DNA of 64,000 nt from the NCBI GenBank assembly GCA_965202845.1, contig OZ241856.1, forward strand, positions 1,240,001-1,304,000, read 5' to 3'. This stretch comes from CBDATA01 sp965202845. Lineage in GTDB: Bacteria; Acidobacteriota; Vicinamibacteria; Marinacidobacterales; Marinacidobacteraceae. Every line of letters starts with the position of its first letter. Position 1 is the stretch's first letter. Below the pieces are notes generated by a model. It was not told where the DNA came from, did no database searches, and was given only the letters and a program-made list of their open reading frames with translations. The translations under genes were made by a program, and so were the position numbers. Positions 25,615 to 33,961 of the stretch are shown piece by piece.

Positions 25615-28600
25615 TCAATTTGAATCGGTGGCGGCGGTGGGCGCCACCACCGCCGGGACGCCGAGCGCCGCCACCCGCTCGTTGAACGGGGTCATGTGTT
25701 CGTTCAGCGCGCTTTCGATGGAGGCGTGGATGGCTTCGAGGTCCGGCTTCAGGTCGTCGAACCGCTCGTAGGCGCCAAGGGTCGGCTGGTCGTTGCCCTG
25801 GACGATGTAGCCGTAAAGAGTCACCAGCTGGTTGTCGATCTGCGGCGGGAAGTTGATCGGGTCCTGCGAGGACTTGCTCCTGGTCTGGGTGATCGTCTCC
25901 TCGATTTCGGTGAGACGGTCGGTCAACGCCTTTCCGAGGGTCTCCAGCTCTTCATCGCCGCGTTCCGCCTTCTTCAGCCGCGCCACGATGTCATTCGCCT
26001 GCGACCTCACATCGCGCACCCGGATGAGGGCGTCGAAGAGCCTGGTGACCTCGCCGGCCACCTGCTCCCCCAGGTCGTACTGCTTCCGCAGGTCCTCGGC
26101 ATCGATCGAGAGATTCGGACGGATGCCCACTTCCAGCATCCGGGAATGGGTCTCCTCGCCGACGGTGAGCCGAACCTCGTAGGTTCCGGGAACCACGCTG
26201 AGGCCGGGAGTGCCGCCCCAATGCACCACGCCGGCGGGACGTTCGATGCCCTCCTCCCGGAGATTCCAGCGGAAGGAGTTCAGACCGGCGGTCGCCGGGA
26301 GGCGGGCGCGGGCGCCGCCCCCGAAGAAGAACGCAAAGGGAGAGACCGGGCCGGTGGGGGCAGCGTCGCCCGGCTGGCCGGTCATCCGGCGTACCGTATT
26401 GCCCTCCGAGTCCAGAATCTCCAGGGTGATTTCCTCCTCCGGCTCCTCCTTCAGGTGATAGCGGATGTCGGCGCCGGCCAGGAACCCGCCCCGGTGCGCC
26501 ATCCGCGGCGCATACAACCACGAATCGGCGGCCATCACCTCGTCGGTGAGCTGGTGCAGCGGAGTCAGATCGTCCAGCACCCAGAAGGAGCGCCCCTGGG
26601 TGGAGATCACCAAATCCTGGCGATGCACCTGCATGTCGGTGATCGGACTCACCGGAAGGTTGTTCTGGAGACGCTGCCAGTGGGCGCCGTCATCGAACGA
26701 GACATAGAGTCCGAATTCGGTTCCGGCGTACAGCAGCCCCCGTCGATCCGGATCCTCGCGGATCGCCCGGACCGGGTGCGTCGGCGGAATCCCGTTGGTT
26801 CCGTCGGTGAGCAAATCCCAATCCTCCCCGGAGTTGTTGGTCCGGAAGACATAGGGCCGGAAGTCGTTCTCCCGGTAGCGGTACACCGCGATGAAAACCC
26901 GCGCCGGATCGTGCGCGGACATCTCGATCGCGTTGACCGTGCCGCCTTCGGGCATTCCCTCCGGGGTGATTTCGGTCCAGGATTCGCCCCGGTCACGCGA
27001 GATGTGCATCCGGCCGTCGTCGCTTCCGGCCCAGAGTTCGCGGGGCGTGTGGGGCGACTCCTCAAAGGAGAAGATAGTGTTGTAGACCTCGACTCCGGTG
27101 CCGTCCTGGGTGATCGGCCCGCCGGCGTAATCCTGCTGTTCCGGGTTGTTGGTGGTCAGGTCGGGGCTGATGATCCGCCAACTCTGCCCCTCGTCCCCAG
27201 ACATGTGCACCACCTGCGAGGCGTGGTAGAGGATGTCCGGATCGTGGGGCGAAAGCCGGATCGGCGCGTTCCACTGGAAGCGGTAGTCGAGATCGCGCGC
27301 CGCCTGGCCGAGCTGGAGCTGCGGATAATGGAGAATCTGGCGTGATTCGCCGGTCTTCCGGTTGTAGCGGGTGATGGAGCCGCCGTAGCAGCCGGCGTAG
27401 GTGATGTCGGGATCGCGGGGATCCACCGCGATGTGGCCGCTCTCGCAGCCGCCGACCTGATACCAGTCGGGAACCACTCCGAAACCGGCTCGCGACGGCA
27501 CCGAAATGGTGCTGTTGTCCTGCTGCGACCCGTAGATGCGATAGGGCCACTGATCGTCCACATACACCCGATACATCTCGGATGTCTCCTGCCCCATCAG
27601 GTCGGTCCAGCTCGCGCCGCCGTCGAAACTCACATTCGCGCCACCGTCGTTGGCGTTGACCATGTTCATCGGGTTGTCGGGATTGATCCAGAGGTCGTGG
27701 TTGTCACCGTGGGGCACCCGGATGCGCTCGGGGAAAGTGCGCCCGCCGTCGATGGACTTGTGGAAGCCCACGTTCAGTCCGTAGATGGTGTTCTCGTCGT
27801 GCGGATCGGCGTAGATGTGGATGTAGTACCAGGGGCGCTGGCGCAGGTTGGCGTCCCCGTTGATGCGGGTGAAGGAGTCGCCGCCGTCATCCGACCGATA
27901 GAGGCCGCCCCGCTCGCCCTCGGCCTCCGCCAGAACCCAGATGCGGTCCGAGTTGGCCGGCGAAATCGCGATCGCGGTCTTCCCGACCATGCCGGTGGGC
28001 AGTCCGTTCTCGACCTTCTCCCAGGTATCGCCGCCGTCCCGGCTGCGGTACACCCCGCCGTCCTCGCTCCCGGAGATCATCGTCCACGGCTTCCGCTCGG
28101 CGCGCCAGGCGCCCGCGTAGAGGATCCGCGGATTGTTGGGATCCATCTGGATGTCCACGAAACCGGTGCGGTCGGAAAGGTGGAACACCTGCTCCCAGGT
28201 TCCGCCGCCGTCCTTCGTCCGGTAAATCCCGCGCTCCTCGTTGGGGCCGAAGATGTGCCCGAGCGCCGCCGCGTAGGCGAGGTCGGGATCATCCGGATGC
28301 ACCGCGATCGCGCCGATTTGCCCGGCGTGCCGGAGTCCGACATGGGTCCAGGTCTTGCCGGCGTCCTGGGAGCGATACATCCCGTCCCCGACCGAAATGT
28401 TCCCCCGGGGACACGCCGAGCCGGTGCCGACGTAGATGACGTTGACGTCCGAACGCGCCACCTCGATGGCGCCCACCGAACCCACGCCGAAGAACCCGTC
28501 GCTCACGTTGGTCCAGCTGTGGCCGGCGTCCGTGGTCTTGAACACCCCGCCGCCGGTGCCCCCGAAGTAGTACGTGAGCGGATCGCCCGGAACCCCGGTG

Positions 28601-28785
28601 GCGGCGGTGGAGCGCCCGCCGCGGGTGAACCCGACCGCGCGGAACGAAAGCCCGTCGGTGTACGCGGTGGGGACCGTGACGTTCGCTTCGTCGAAATGCT
28701 CGTCGTAGTCGTGGTGGCTGCCCTGGGCGGCGACCAGCGGAGCGATCAGCAAAAGCGCGGGAACAAGCAGGGCGCGAAGTTTCAT
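25615..28785 (-). CDS. Large secreted BNR/VPS10-like repeat protein
   Basis: An exported protein of 1056 residues, typical for the bacterial 'WD40/YVTN/BNR-like repeat-containing' group. It has a signal peptide (LRALLVPALLLIAPLVAAQ). About ten Asp-box repeats (consensus SxDxGxTW) are visible, for example KTTDAGHSW, YRSQDAGKTW, YRTKDGGGTW, YRSRDGGDTW and ISRDRGESW, which predict one or two large beta-propellers as in sialidases and VPS10 domains. A C-terminal region of about 250 residues holds a beta-sandwich and then a helical part (LTDRLTEIEETITQTRSK). No sialidase Arg triad is evident, so enzymatic activity is not claimed. ATG 28783-28785 has GGGAGA upstream and overlaps the epmA stop (ATGA), giving coupling to a translation-factor operon. 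Confidence 0.82.
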   Translation of the reverse strand: MKLRALLVPALLLIAPLVAAQGSHHDYDEHFDEANVTVPTAYTDGLSFRAVGFTRGGRSTAATGVPGDPLTYYFGGTGGGVFKTTDAGHSWTNVSDGFFGVGSVGAIEVARSDVNVIYVGTGSACPRGNISVGDGMYRSQDAGKTWTHVGLRHAGQIGAIAVHPDDPDLAYAAALGHIFGPNEERGIYRTKDGGGTWEQVFHLSDRTGFVDIQMDPNNPRILYAGAWRAERKPWTMISGSEDGGVYRSRDGGDTWEKVENGLPTGMVGKTAIAISPANSDRIWVLAEAEGERGGLYRSDDGGDSFTRINGDANLRQRPWYYIHIYADPHDENTIYGLNVGFHKSIDGGRTFPERIRVPHGDNHDLWINPDNPMNMVNANDGGANVSFDGGASWTDLMGQETSEMYRVYVDDQWPYRIYGSQQDNSTISVPSRAGFGVVPDWYQVGGCESGHIAVDPRDPDITYAGCYGGSITRYNRKTGESRQILHYPQLQLGQAARDLDYRFQWNAPIRLSPHDPDILYHASQVVHMSGDEGQSWRIISPDLTTNNPEQQDYAGGPITQDGTGVEVYNTIFSFEESPHTPRELWAGSDDGRMHISRDRGESWTEITPEGMPEGGTVNAIEMSAHDPARVFIAVYRYRENDFRPYVFRTNNSGEDWDLLTDGTNGIPPTHPVRAIREDPDRRGLLYAGTEFGLYVSFDDGAHWQRLQNNLPVSPITDMQVHRQDLVISTQGRSFWVLDDLTPLHQLTDEVMAADSWLYAPRMAHRGGFLAGADIRYHLKEEPEEEITLEILDSEGNTVRRMTGQPGDAAPTGPVSPFAFFFGGGARARLPATAGLNSFRWNLREEGIERPAGVVHWGGTPGLSVVPGTYEVRLTVGEETHSRMLEVGIRPNLSIDAEDLRKQYDLGEQVAGEVTRLFDALIRVRDVRSQANDIVARLKKAERGDEELETLGKALTDRLTEIEETITQTRSKSSQDPINFPPQIDNQLVTLYGYIVQGNDQPTLGAYERFDDLKPDLEAIHASIESALNEHMTPFNERVAALGVPAVVAPTAATDSN

Positions 28786-29771
28786 GGATGTCTCCCTTGG
28801 GATTGGATGGGGGATTCTACGGGGGCGGCGCTCGTTTCCCGAAACGCCATGACGTCGTCGAGGCGCCGGGCGCCGGTCGCGACCATCGCCAGCCGGTCCA
28901 CGCCCAGGGCGATTCCGGCGGAGCGGGGGAACGTTCCCGCCTCCAGCGCGGCGAGGAAGCGGGGGTCCGGTTCGGAGGCGGCGCGGCCGGCGGCGCGCCG
29001 AGCTGCGGCCTCGATCCGGAAGCGGCGCCGGTGCTCCTCCGGGTCCCGGAGCTCGTCGTAGCCGTTCGCGATCTCGATGCCGTCCACGAAGACCTCGAAC
29101 CGCCCGGAGAACCGTGGGTCCTCCTCCGAGAGGCGGGAGAGCGCGGCCAGCGGCGCCGGATACCCGGTGACGATGGTCGGCGCCGGCCGGCCGAGTCCGG
29201 GCTCCACCAGCCGGGAGAACAGGAAGTCGAGCGCGCTTCCCCGGTCGTCCAGCAGCGGCGCCGGATGTCCGTGGGCGCGGAGCAGATTGGCGAGCGCCGC
29301 GTTCCCGGCCTCCAGCGGGTCCACCCCGACGCCCGCCCGGAAGAGATCCCGATAGCTCCGGGTCTCGGCGGGCGGGCGCCCCGCAACGTGCTGGAGCAGC
29401 AGGTCGGTCTCGGCGATCAGCGCCGCTGCCGTTCCCGGCCGATACCACTCGGCGATGGTGAACTCGACGTTGTGGAGTCTCCCCCGCTCCCCCCCCCGGA
29501 ACGCCTTGACGATCTGGAAGATTGGGCCGCTTCCGGCGGCCAGCAGCCGCTTCATGGCGAATTCCGGCGAGGTGTGGAGGAACCCGTCGCCGGCGGCGGG
29601 AACGCTCTCCAGGTGGCGGTCGGGAACCGGCCAGGGGCCCAGGATGGGGGTCTCCACCTCCAGGTATCCCCGCGCCTCGAAGAACCCGCGCATCCGGCGG
29701 ATCAACCGGGCGCGCTCCCGGAGGCGCTTGAGGGAAGCCGAAGGCGCCCAGGCGGGGCGGGAGACCGTCAG
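28782..29771 (-). CDS. epmA: EF-P lysyl-ligase EpmA (GenX/PoxA), LysRS paralogue
   Basis: Cytoplasmic class II aminoacyl-tRNA-synthetase-like enzyme that attaches (R)-beta-lysine to EF-P. About 329 residues, lacking the tRNA-binding domain of LysRS. Motif 1 region FFEARGYLEVETPILGPWPV; motif 2 FRGGERGRLHNVEFTIAEWY; motif 3 GIALGVDRLAMV. No ATG or GTG lies before the conserved start (WAPSASLKRLRERARL). The best candidate is CTG at 29769-29771, which overlaps the efp stop as CTGA. It lies directly after efp and directly before the BNR gene, both with overlaps. EpmB, which makes beta-lysine in E. coli, is not in the window. Confidence 0.85.
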   Translation of the reverse strand: MTVSRPAWAPSASLKRLRERARLIRRMRGFFEARGYLEVETPILGPWPVPDRHLESVPAAGDGFLHTSPEFAMKRLLAAGSGPIFQIVKAFRGGERGRLHNVEFTIAEWYRPGTAAALIAETDLLLQHVAGRPPAETRSYRDLFRAGVGVDPLEAGNAALANLLRAHGHPAPLLDDRGSALDFLFSRLVEPGLGRPAPTIVTGYPAPLAALSRLSEEDPRFSGRFEVFVDGIEIANGYDELRDPEEHRRRFRIEAAARRAAGRAASEPDPRFLAALEAGTFPRSAGIALGVDRLAMVATGARRLDDVMAFRETSAAPVESPIQSQGRHP

Positions 29772-30340
29772 CTCTTGAGGCGACCCACGTACTCGCCGGT
29801 GCGAGTGTCCAGCCGGAGCGTCTCGCCGGTATCGATGAACAAGGGCACCCGCACCACCGCCCCGGTCTCCAGGGTCGCGTTCTTGGATCCCCCGGTCACC
29901 GTGTCGCCCCGGATGCCGGGCTCGGTCTCCACCACCTTGAGCTCCACGAACTGCGGCGGCGTGACCATCAGGATGGCGTTGTTGTAGAGCGTGATCGCGC
30001 AGTCGGTCCCCTGGAGGAGCCACTTGCCGGCGTCCCCCATGACCTCCCGGCTGGCGGCGAACTGCTCGTAGCTGTTCGGGTCCATGAAGTGCCATTCCTC
30101 GGCGTCGGCGTAGAGGAACTGCATCTCGGTCGAGATCACGTCCGCCGCCGGAACCTTCTCGCCCGATTTGAGCGTCTTGTCCAGCACCCGACCGGTCTTG
30201 AGATTGCGATACCGGATCCGGGTGAACGCCTGCCCCTTGCCGGGCTTCACGAATTCGCAGTTGAGGAGGACCGCCGGATCGCCGTCCAGCATGACCTTCA
30301 GCCCGTTGCGGAACTCGTTCGTCGCGTAGGTGTCGGCCAT
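29768..30340 (-). CDS. efp: Elongation factor P
   Basis: Translation factor that relieves ribosome stalling at proline runs. 190 residues from ATG 30338-30340, the standard length. The three-barrel EF-P fold is represented by NGLKVMLDGDPAVLLNCEFV, FTRIRYRNLKTGRVLDKTLK and the C-terminal GETLRLDTRTGEYVGRLK. The tip loop VKPGKGQAF places a Lys in PGKG, the residue modified by EpmA in the lysyl-type pathway, which agrees with epmA being next to it. It is 8 bp downstream of ribBA. Confidence 0.95.
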   Translation of the reverse strand: MADTYATNEFRNGLKVMLDGDPAVLLNCEFVKPGKGQAFTRIRYRNLKTGRVLDKTLKSGEKVPAADVISTEMQFLYADAEEWHFMDPNSYEQFAASREVMGDAGKWLLQGTDCAITLYNNAILMVTPPQFVELKVVETEPGIRGDTVTGGSKNATLETGAVVRVPLFIDTGETLRLDTRTGEYVGRLKS

Positions 30341-30348
30341 GCGGGCGG

Positions 30349-31587
30349 CTAGACCTCGGTCAGGAAATGGCCCATCCGTTCCTTCTTGGTACGAAGGTAG
30401 TCCCGCGAGTGTTCGTTCGCCGGCACCTCGATGGGAACGCGATCCTCGATGGCGAGACCGTGGGCCTCGAGGGCGACGAACTTCCGGGGGTTGTTGGTCA
30501 AAAGGCGGATGCGCTGGACGCCGAGATCCCGGAGGATCTGCGCCCCCACCCCGTACTCGCGCTGATCGGCGCGGAACCCCAGATGGGTGTTCGCGTCCAC
30601 CGTGTCGAGACCGCCGTCCTGCGCCGCGTAGGCCCGCAGCTTGTTCACCAGCCCGATGCCCCTGCCCTCCTGGTTGAGATAGAGGAGCACGCCGCTCCCG
30701 GCGCGTTCGATGGCGGCGAGCGCGGCCTCCAGCTGGGGGCCGCAGTCGCAACGGAGCGAACCGAACACCTCGCCGGTCAGGCACTGGCTGTGCACCCGGG
30801 TCAGCACCGGCTCGTCGGATTGCACGTCGCCCAGCTGGAGCACCAGGTGCTTCGTTCCGTCCAGGGTGTTCTCGTAGGCCAGGGTGCGGAAGGCTCCGAA
30901 CCGGGTGGGGAGCACGGTCTCGGCCAGCCGCCGCACCAGCGTCTCGGTGCGCAGCCGATGACGGATCAGGGAGGCGACGCTGACCACGCCGACGCCGTGC
31001 CGCTCGCCGAACCGCAAAAGGTCCGGCAGGCGCGCCATCGCCCCGTCCTCCTTCATCACCTCGCAGATGACCGCCGCCGGATGGAGGCCGGCGAGACGCG
31101 CCAGATCCACTCCGGCCTCGGTCTGTCCGGCGCGCTGGAGCACGCCGCCGGGCCGGGCGCGCAGCGGGAACACATGGCCGGGGCGGCGCAAATCCTCCGG
31201 CCGGGTGTCCGGGTGGATCGCGGCCCGCACCGTCCGGGCGCGGTCGGCGGCGGAAATCCCGGTGGAGACGCCGTCCTGCGCCTCGATGGAGACGCAGAAC
31301 GCGGTCTCGAGGAGCGAGGTGTTGTCCTTGACCATCAACGGGATGTCGAGTTCGTCCAGCCGCTCGCCGGTCATCGCCAGGCAGATCAGGCCGCGGCCGT
31401 GGGTCGCCATGAAGTTGATGGCGTCCGGCGTGATGTGCGAGGCGGCCACCGTGAGGTCGCCCTCGTTCTCGCGGTCCGCATCGTCCACCACGATCACCAT
31501 CCGCCCCTCGGCGATGGCGGAGATCGCCTGTTCGGGGGTCAGAAGTTGCAAGGAGTCCGGCTGGGGTTCGTCGGCGGGGGAAGTCAA
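30349..31587 (-). CDS. ribBA: Bifunctional 3,4-dihydroxy-2-butanone-4-phosphate synthase/GTP cyclohydrolase II
   Basis: Supplies both precursors of riboflavin. 412 residues. The N-terminal RibB half (to about residue 215) has VVDDADRENEGDL, THGRGLICLAM and GHVFPLRARPGGVLQRAGQT. The C-terminal RibA half has the zinc-binding block HSQCLTGEVFGSLRCDCGPQL (only the Cys spacing is needed) and LNQEGRGIGLVNKL with the catalytic Arg. The start is TTG 31585-31587, about 28 residues before the conserved IVVDDADREN; no ATG or GTG in the frame gives a complete domain. It follows ribE by 24 bp and precedes efp by 8 bp. Confidence 0.93.
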   Translation of the reverse strand: MTSPADEPQPDSLQLLTPEQAISAIAEGRMVIVVDDADRENEGDLTVAASHITPDAINFMATHGRGLICLAMTGERLDELDIPLMVKDNTSLLETAFCVSIEAQDGVSTGISAADRARTVRAAIHPDTRPEDLRRPGHVFPLRARPGGVLQRAGQTEAGVDLARLAGLHPAAVICEVMKEDGAMARLPDLLRFGERHGVGVVSVASLIRHRLRTETLVRRLAETVLPTRFGAFRTLAYENTLDGTKHLVLQLGDVQSDEPVLTRVHSQCLTGEVFGSLRCDCGPQLEAALAAIERAGSGVLLYLNQEGRGIGLVNKLRAYAAQDGGLDTVDANTHLGFRADQREYGVGAQILRDLGVQRIRLLTNNPRKFVALEAHGLAIEDRVPIEVPANEHSRDYLRTKKERMGHFLTEV

Positions 31588-31611
31588 GATCGGCTTTCCG
31601 TGCCCGGAACT

Positions 31612-32199
31612 CTATCTTGGGAGCAACGCCGCCACGTACTTTCCGAGGATGTCGTATTCGATGTGGAGCGGATCGCCCGGCGCCAGCAAGCCGAGCGTGG
31701 TGACCGCAAGGGTGTGGGGGAGGATCGCCACCTCGAAGGCCCGCTCCCCCGGTTCCGAGCGGGCGACGGTCAGGCTCACGCCGTCAAGCGCCACCGATCC
31801 CTTCTCGACGATCCAGCGCGGTTCCGCATGACCGACCCGAATCCGGTAGTCGTCCGCGCTCCCGCCGGCTGCCCGAACCGTCCCGACCGCATCGACGTGC
31901 CCCTGGACGAAGTGGCCGCCGAGCCGGTCGGACGCCCGAAGCGGCAGCTCCAGGTTGACTTCCCTTCCGGCGACGATGCGATCGAACGTCGTCCGGCGCC
32001 GGGTCTCCTCCGCCAGGTCGAAGCCAAGACGGCCGGGGCCCACCGCAACCGCAGTGAGGCACACCCCGGAAACCGCGACGCTGGCGCCCACTTCCACCTG
32101 ATGGAGCGCGGCGGCGGCGCCGGTCGCCGGAGGCAGGTCCACCTCGAGCCCCGGGCCGCCGCGGACGACGCCCTTTCCCAGAACCAGGCCGGTGAACAT
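31612..32199 (-). CDS. ribE: Riboflavin synthase, alpha subunit
   Basis: Converts two lumazines to riboflavin plus pyrimidinedione. 195 residues from ATG 32197-32199, giving the family's invariant opening MFTGLV; the frame is open 18 codons further, but those residues are not conserved. Two lumazine-binding barrels are visible: the first with SVAVSGVCLTAV, and the second with GGHFVQGHVDAVGTV and SVALDGVSLTV. It is divergent from ribD across 71 bp and heads the ribE-ribBA-efp-epmA-BNR run. No FMN riboswitch was recognised between ribE and ribD. Confidence 0.93.
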   Translation of the reverse strand: MFTGLVLGKGVVRGGPGLEVDLPPATGAAAALHQVEVGASVAVSGVCLTAVAVGPGRLGFDLAEETRRRTTFDRIVAGREVNLELPLRASDRLGGHFVQGHVDAVGTVRAAGGSADDYRIRVGHAEPRWIVEKGSVALDGVSLTVARSEPGERAFEVAILPHTLAVTTLGLLAPGDPLHIEYDILGKYVAALLPR

Positions 32200-32270
32200 G
32201 CCGGGAAGGGTCGCCGGATCGCCCGGGCCGCGCAACCCGGGTGCTGGTAGCATGGGCTGCGGACAACGAC

Positions 32271-33440
32271 ATGGCGCAAAGGAGGACCGTCCTTCCCGAA
32301 ACCGAAGAGCGGTGGATGCGGCGGGCGCTCGAACTTGCCGCGCTGGGCCGGAGCAGCGCCCTCCCCAATCCGGCGGTGGGCGCGTTGCTGGTCTGCCGGA
32401 ACGGCCGTATCGCCGCCGAGGCGTGGCACACCCGCGTCGGCGCGCCGCACGCCGAAAGTCGGGTTCTGGCGGTGGGAGAGGCCGCGCGGGGCGCCACCCT
32501 GGTCGTGAACCTCGAACCCTGCTGTCATGTGGGACGAACCCCGCCCTGCGTCGAGCGCATCGTGGCCTCCGGCGTGCGCCGGGTGGTCGCCGCCCACCCG
32601 GATCCGGATCCGCGCGTCTCCGGGGGCGGATTCGCCTTCCTGCGCTCCCGCGGAGTCGAAGTGCGCTCCGGGGTGCTGGAGGCCGAAGCCCGGGAGTTGA
32701 ACCGGGCCTACCTGAAAGTCCTGTCCACCGGGTTGCCCTGGGTCACGGTCAAGGCCGCCGTCTCCATCGACGGCGCGATGGCGCCGCCGGGAACCCGGTG
32801 GATCACCCGCCCCTCGACCCGGCGCCACGGGCGGGTGCTGCGCCGGGAGCACCAGGCCCTTCTTACCGGAATCGCCACCGTGCTGGCCGACGATCCGCGC
32901 CTGACTCCGCGGTCCGGGCGGAGCGCCCCCTGCAGCCCGCTGCGGGTGGTGCTCGATCCGGCGCTTCGCATCCCCGAAACCGCGCGCATCCTGCGCGAAA
33001 TCGACGCGTCGCCGGTGTTGGTGTTCGCCGGCCCCGATGCGCCGGAATCCGAGGCGCGGCGCGTCCTGCGGACCGGCGCCGAGGTGTTGCGAACCCCGAC
33101 CGCAGCCGACGCGAAACGCGAACTCGCCCTGGAACCGGTGCTGCGCGAGCTGGGTCGGCGCAGCATCCGCACCGTGCTGGTGGAAGCCGGCCCCCGGATC
33201 ACCTCCGCCTTCCTGCGCGAGGGGCTCGCCGACCAGCTGACGCTCTACATCGCTCCCCGGTTTCTGGGACGGGGGGAGGGCGCCGGCCTCTTCGACGCCC
33301 CGCGCCGCGCCGGCGGGACGGGAAGCCGCCAGCTCCCGACGACGCAACCCGCCGGCGGCAGACCGCGCTACGCCCGGCTCGGCCCCGACCTGCTGGCCGA
33401 CTTCCGGCTGGAGACCGGGAACGCCCTCACCAGCGTGTAA
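32271..33440 (+). CDS. ribD: Riboflavin biosynthesis deaminase/reductase
   Basis: Bifunctional enzyme of riboflavin synthesis, 389 residues. The N-terminal deaminase (about residues 1-145) has the zinc ligands HAES and PCCHVGRTPPC. The C-terminal reductase has VKAAVSIDGAMA, LTGIATVLADDPRLTPR and TVLVEAGPRITSAFL. ATG 32271 was taken; an upstream in-frame codon would add ten non-conserved residues. TAGCAT at 32248-32253 could be the -10 box, giving a leader of only about ten bases without a ribosome binding site. The last 73 bp overlap the convergent thpR gene. Confidence 0.92.
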   Translation: MAQRRTVLPETEERWMRRALELAALGRSSALPNPAVGALLVCRNGRIAAEAWHTRVGAPHAESRVLAVGEAARGATLVVNLEPCCHVGRTPPCVERIVASGVRRVVAAHPDPDPRVSGGGFAFLRSRGVEVRSGVLEAEARELNRAYLKVLSTGLPWVTVKAAVSIDGAMAPPGTRWITRPSTRRHGRVLRREHQALLTGIATVLADDPRLTPRSGRSAPCSPLRVVLDPALRIPETARILREIDASPVLVFAGPDAPESEARRVLRTGAEVLRTPTAADAKRELALEPVLRELGRRSIRTVLVEAGPRITSAFLREGLADQLTLYIAPRFLGRGEGAGLFDAPRRAGGTGSRQLPTTQPAGGRPRYARLGPDLLADFRLETGNALTSV

Positions 33441-33961
33441 GCCGCGCCCTGCGCCGCCAGAACACTCCGTAAAAGCTCGAGACGCTCGACCGAAAATTCC
33501 AGGGAAAACGCGGGCAACCCGGCCAGAAACCCCTCCGGGAGCCGCGCCGGACGGCCGAAGCGGGCCACCGTGACGTGGGGACGGAAGGGACGCGACTCCG
33601 GGGGAAGCCCGGCGGCCCGCGCCCCCGCCTCGCAGACCCGCCGCAATGCGCCGAGCAGCGTCCCGCCGCCGTCCAGCGCGGCGAAGATCCCGCGCGTCCG
33701 TCCCGGCGACGGAAACGATGCGTACCGCGCCACCCGGAGGCGTTGCGACGACGGCGGCAACGGAAGGGCGGCCTCCAGCGCCTCGCGCACCGGCGCCGCG
33801 TCCACCTTGCCGTAGAAGCGGACGGTGCAGTGCAGGTTGGCTTCCGGCGTCGGCCGGACCGGAACATCGGGAAGGCGGGCGGCGATCTCCCTTCCGACCG
33901 CCGCCAGTTCGCTCCGCAGCGGATCGGACAGCGGGATCGCGGCGAACAGCCGGAGCTTCAC
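33368..33961 (-). CDS. thpR: RNA 2',3'-cyclic phosphodiesterase (2H family)
   Basis: Small cytoplasmic enzyme of the LigT/ThpR group, 197 residues. Both catalytic HxT/S motifs are present: NLHCTVRFYG (about residues 42-51) and RPHVTVARFG (about 126-135). The opening MKLRLFAAIPL is typical. The start is GTG 33959-33961, overlapping the cinA stop as GTGA. The C-terminus extends 73 bp into the 3' end of ribD on the other strand, so the final ~20 residues are less certain as functional sequence. Confidence 0.88.
   Translation of the reverse strand: MKLRLFAAIPLSDPLRSELAAVGREIAARLPDVPVRPTPEANLHCTVRFYGKVDAAPVREALEAALPLPPSSQRLRVARYASFPSPGRTRGIFAALDGGGTLLGALRRVCEAGARAAGLPPESRPFRPHVTVARFGRPARLPEGFLAGLPAFSLEFSVERLELLRSVLAAQGAAYTLVRAFPVSSRKSASRSGPSRA

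Noticed and set aside
28782..29771. Lysyl-tRNA synthetase instead of EpmA
   Set aside because: It lacks the N-terminal anticodon-binding domain, is only ~330 residues, and is coupled to efp.
32200..32270. FMN riboswitch between ribE and ribD
   Set aside because: Only 71 bp, and none of the conserved RFN-element helices were recognised.
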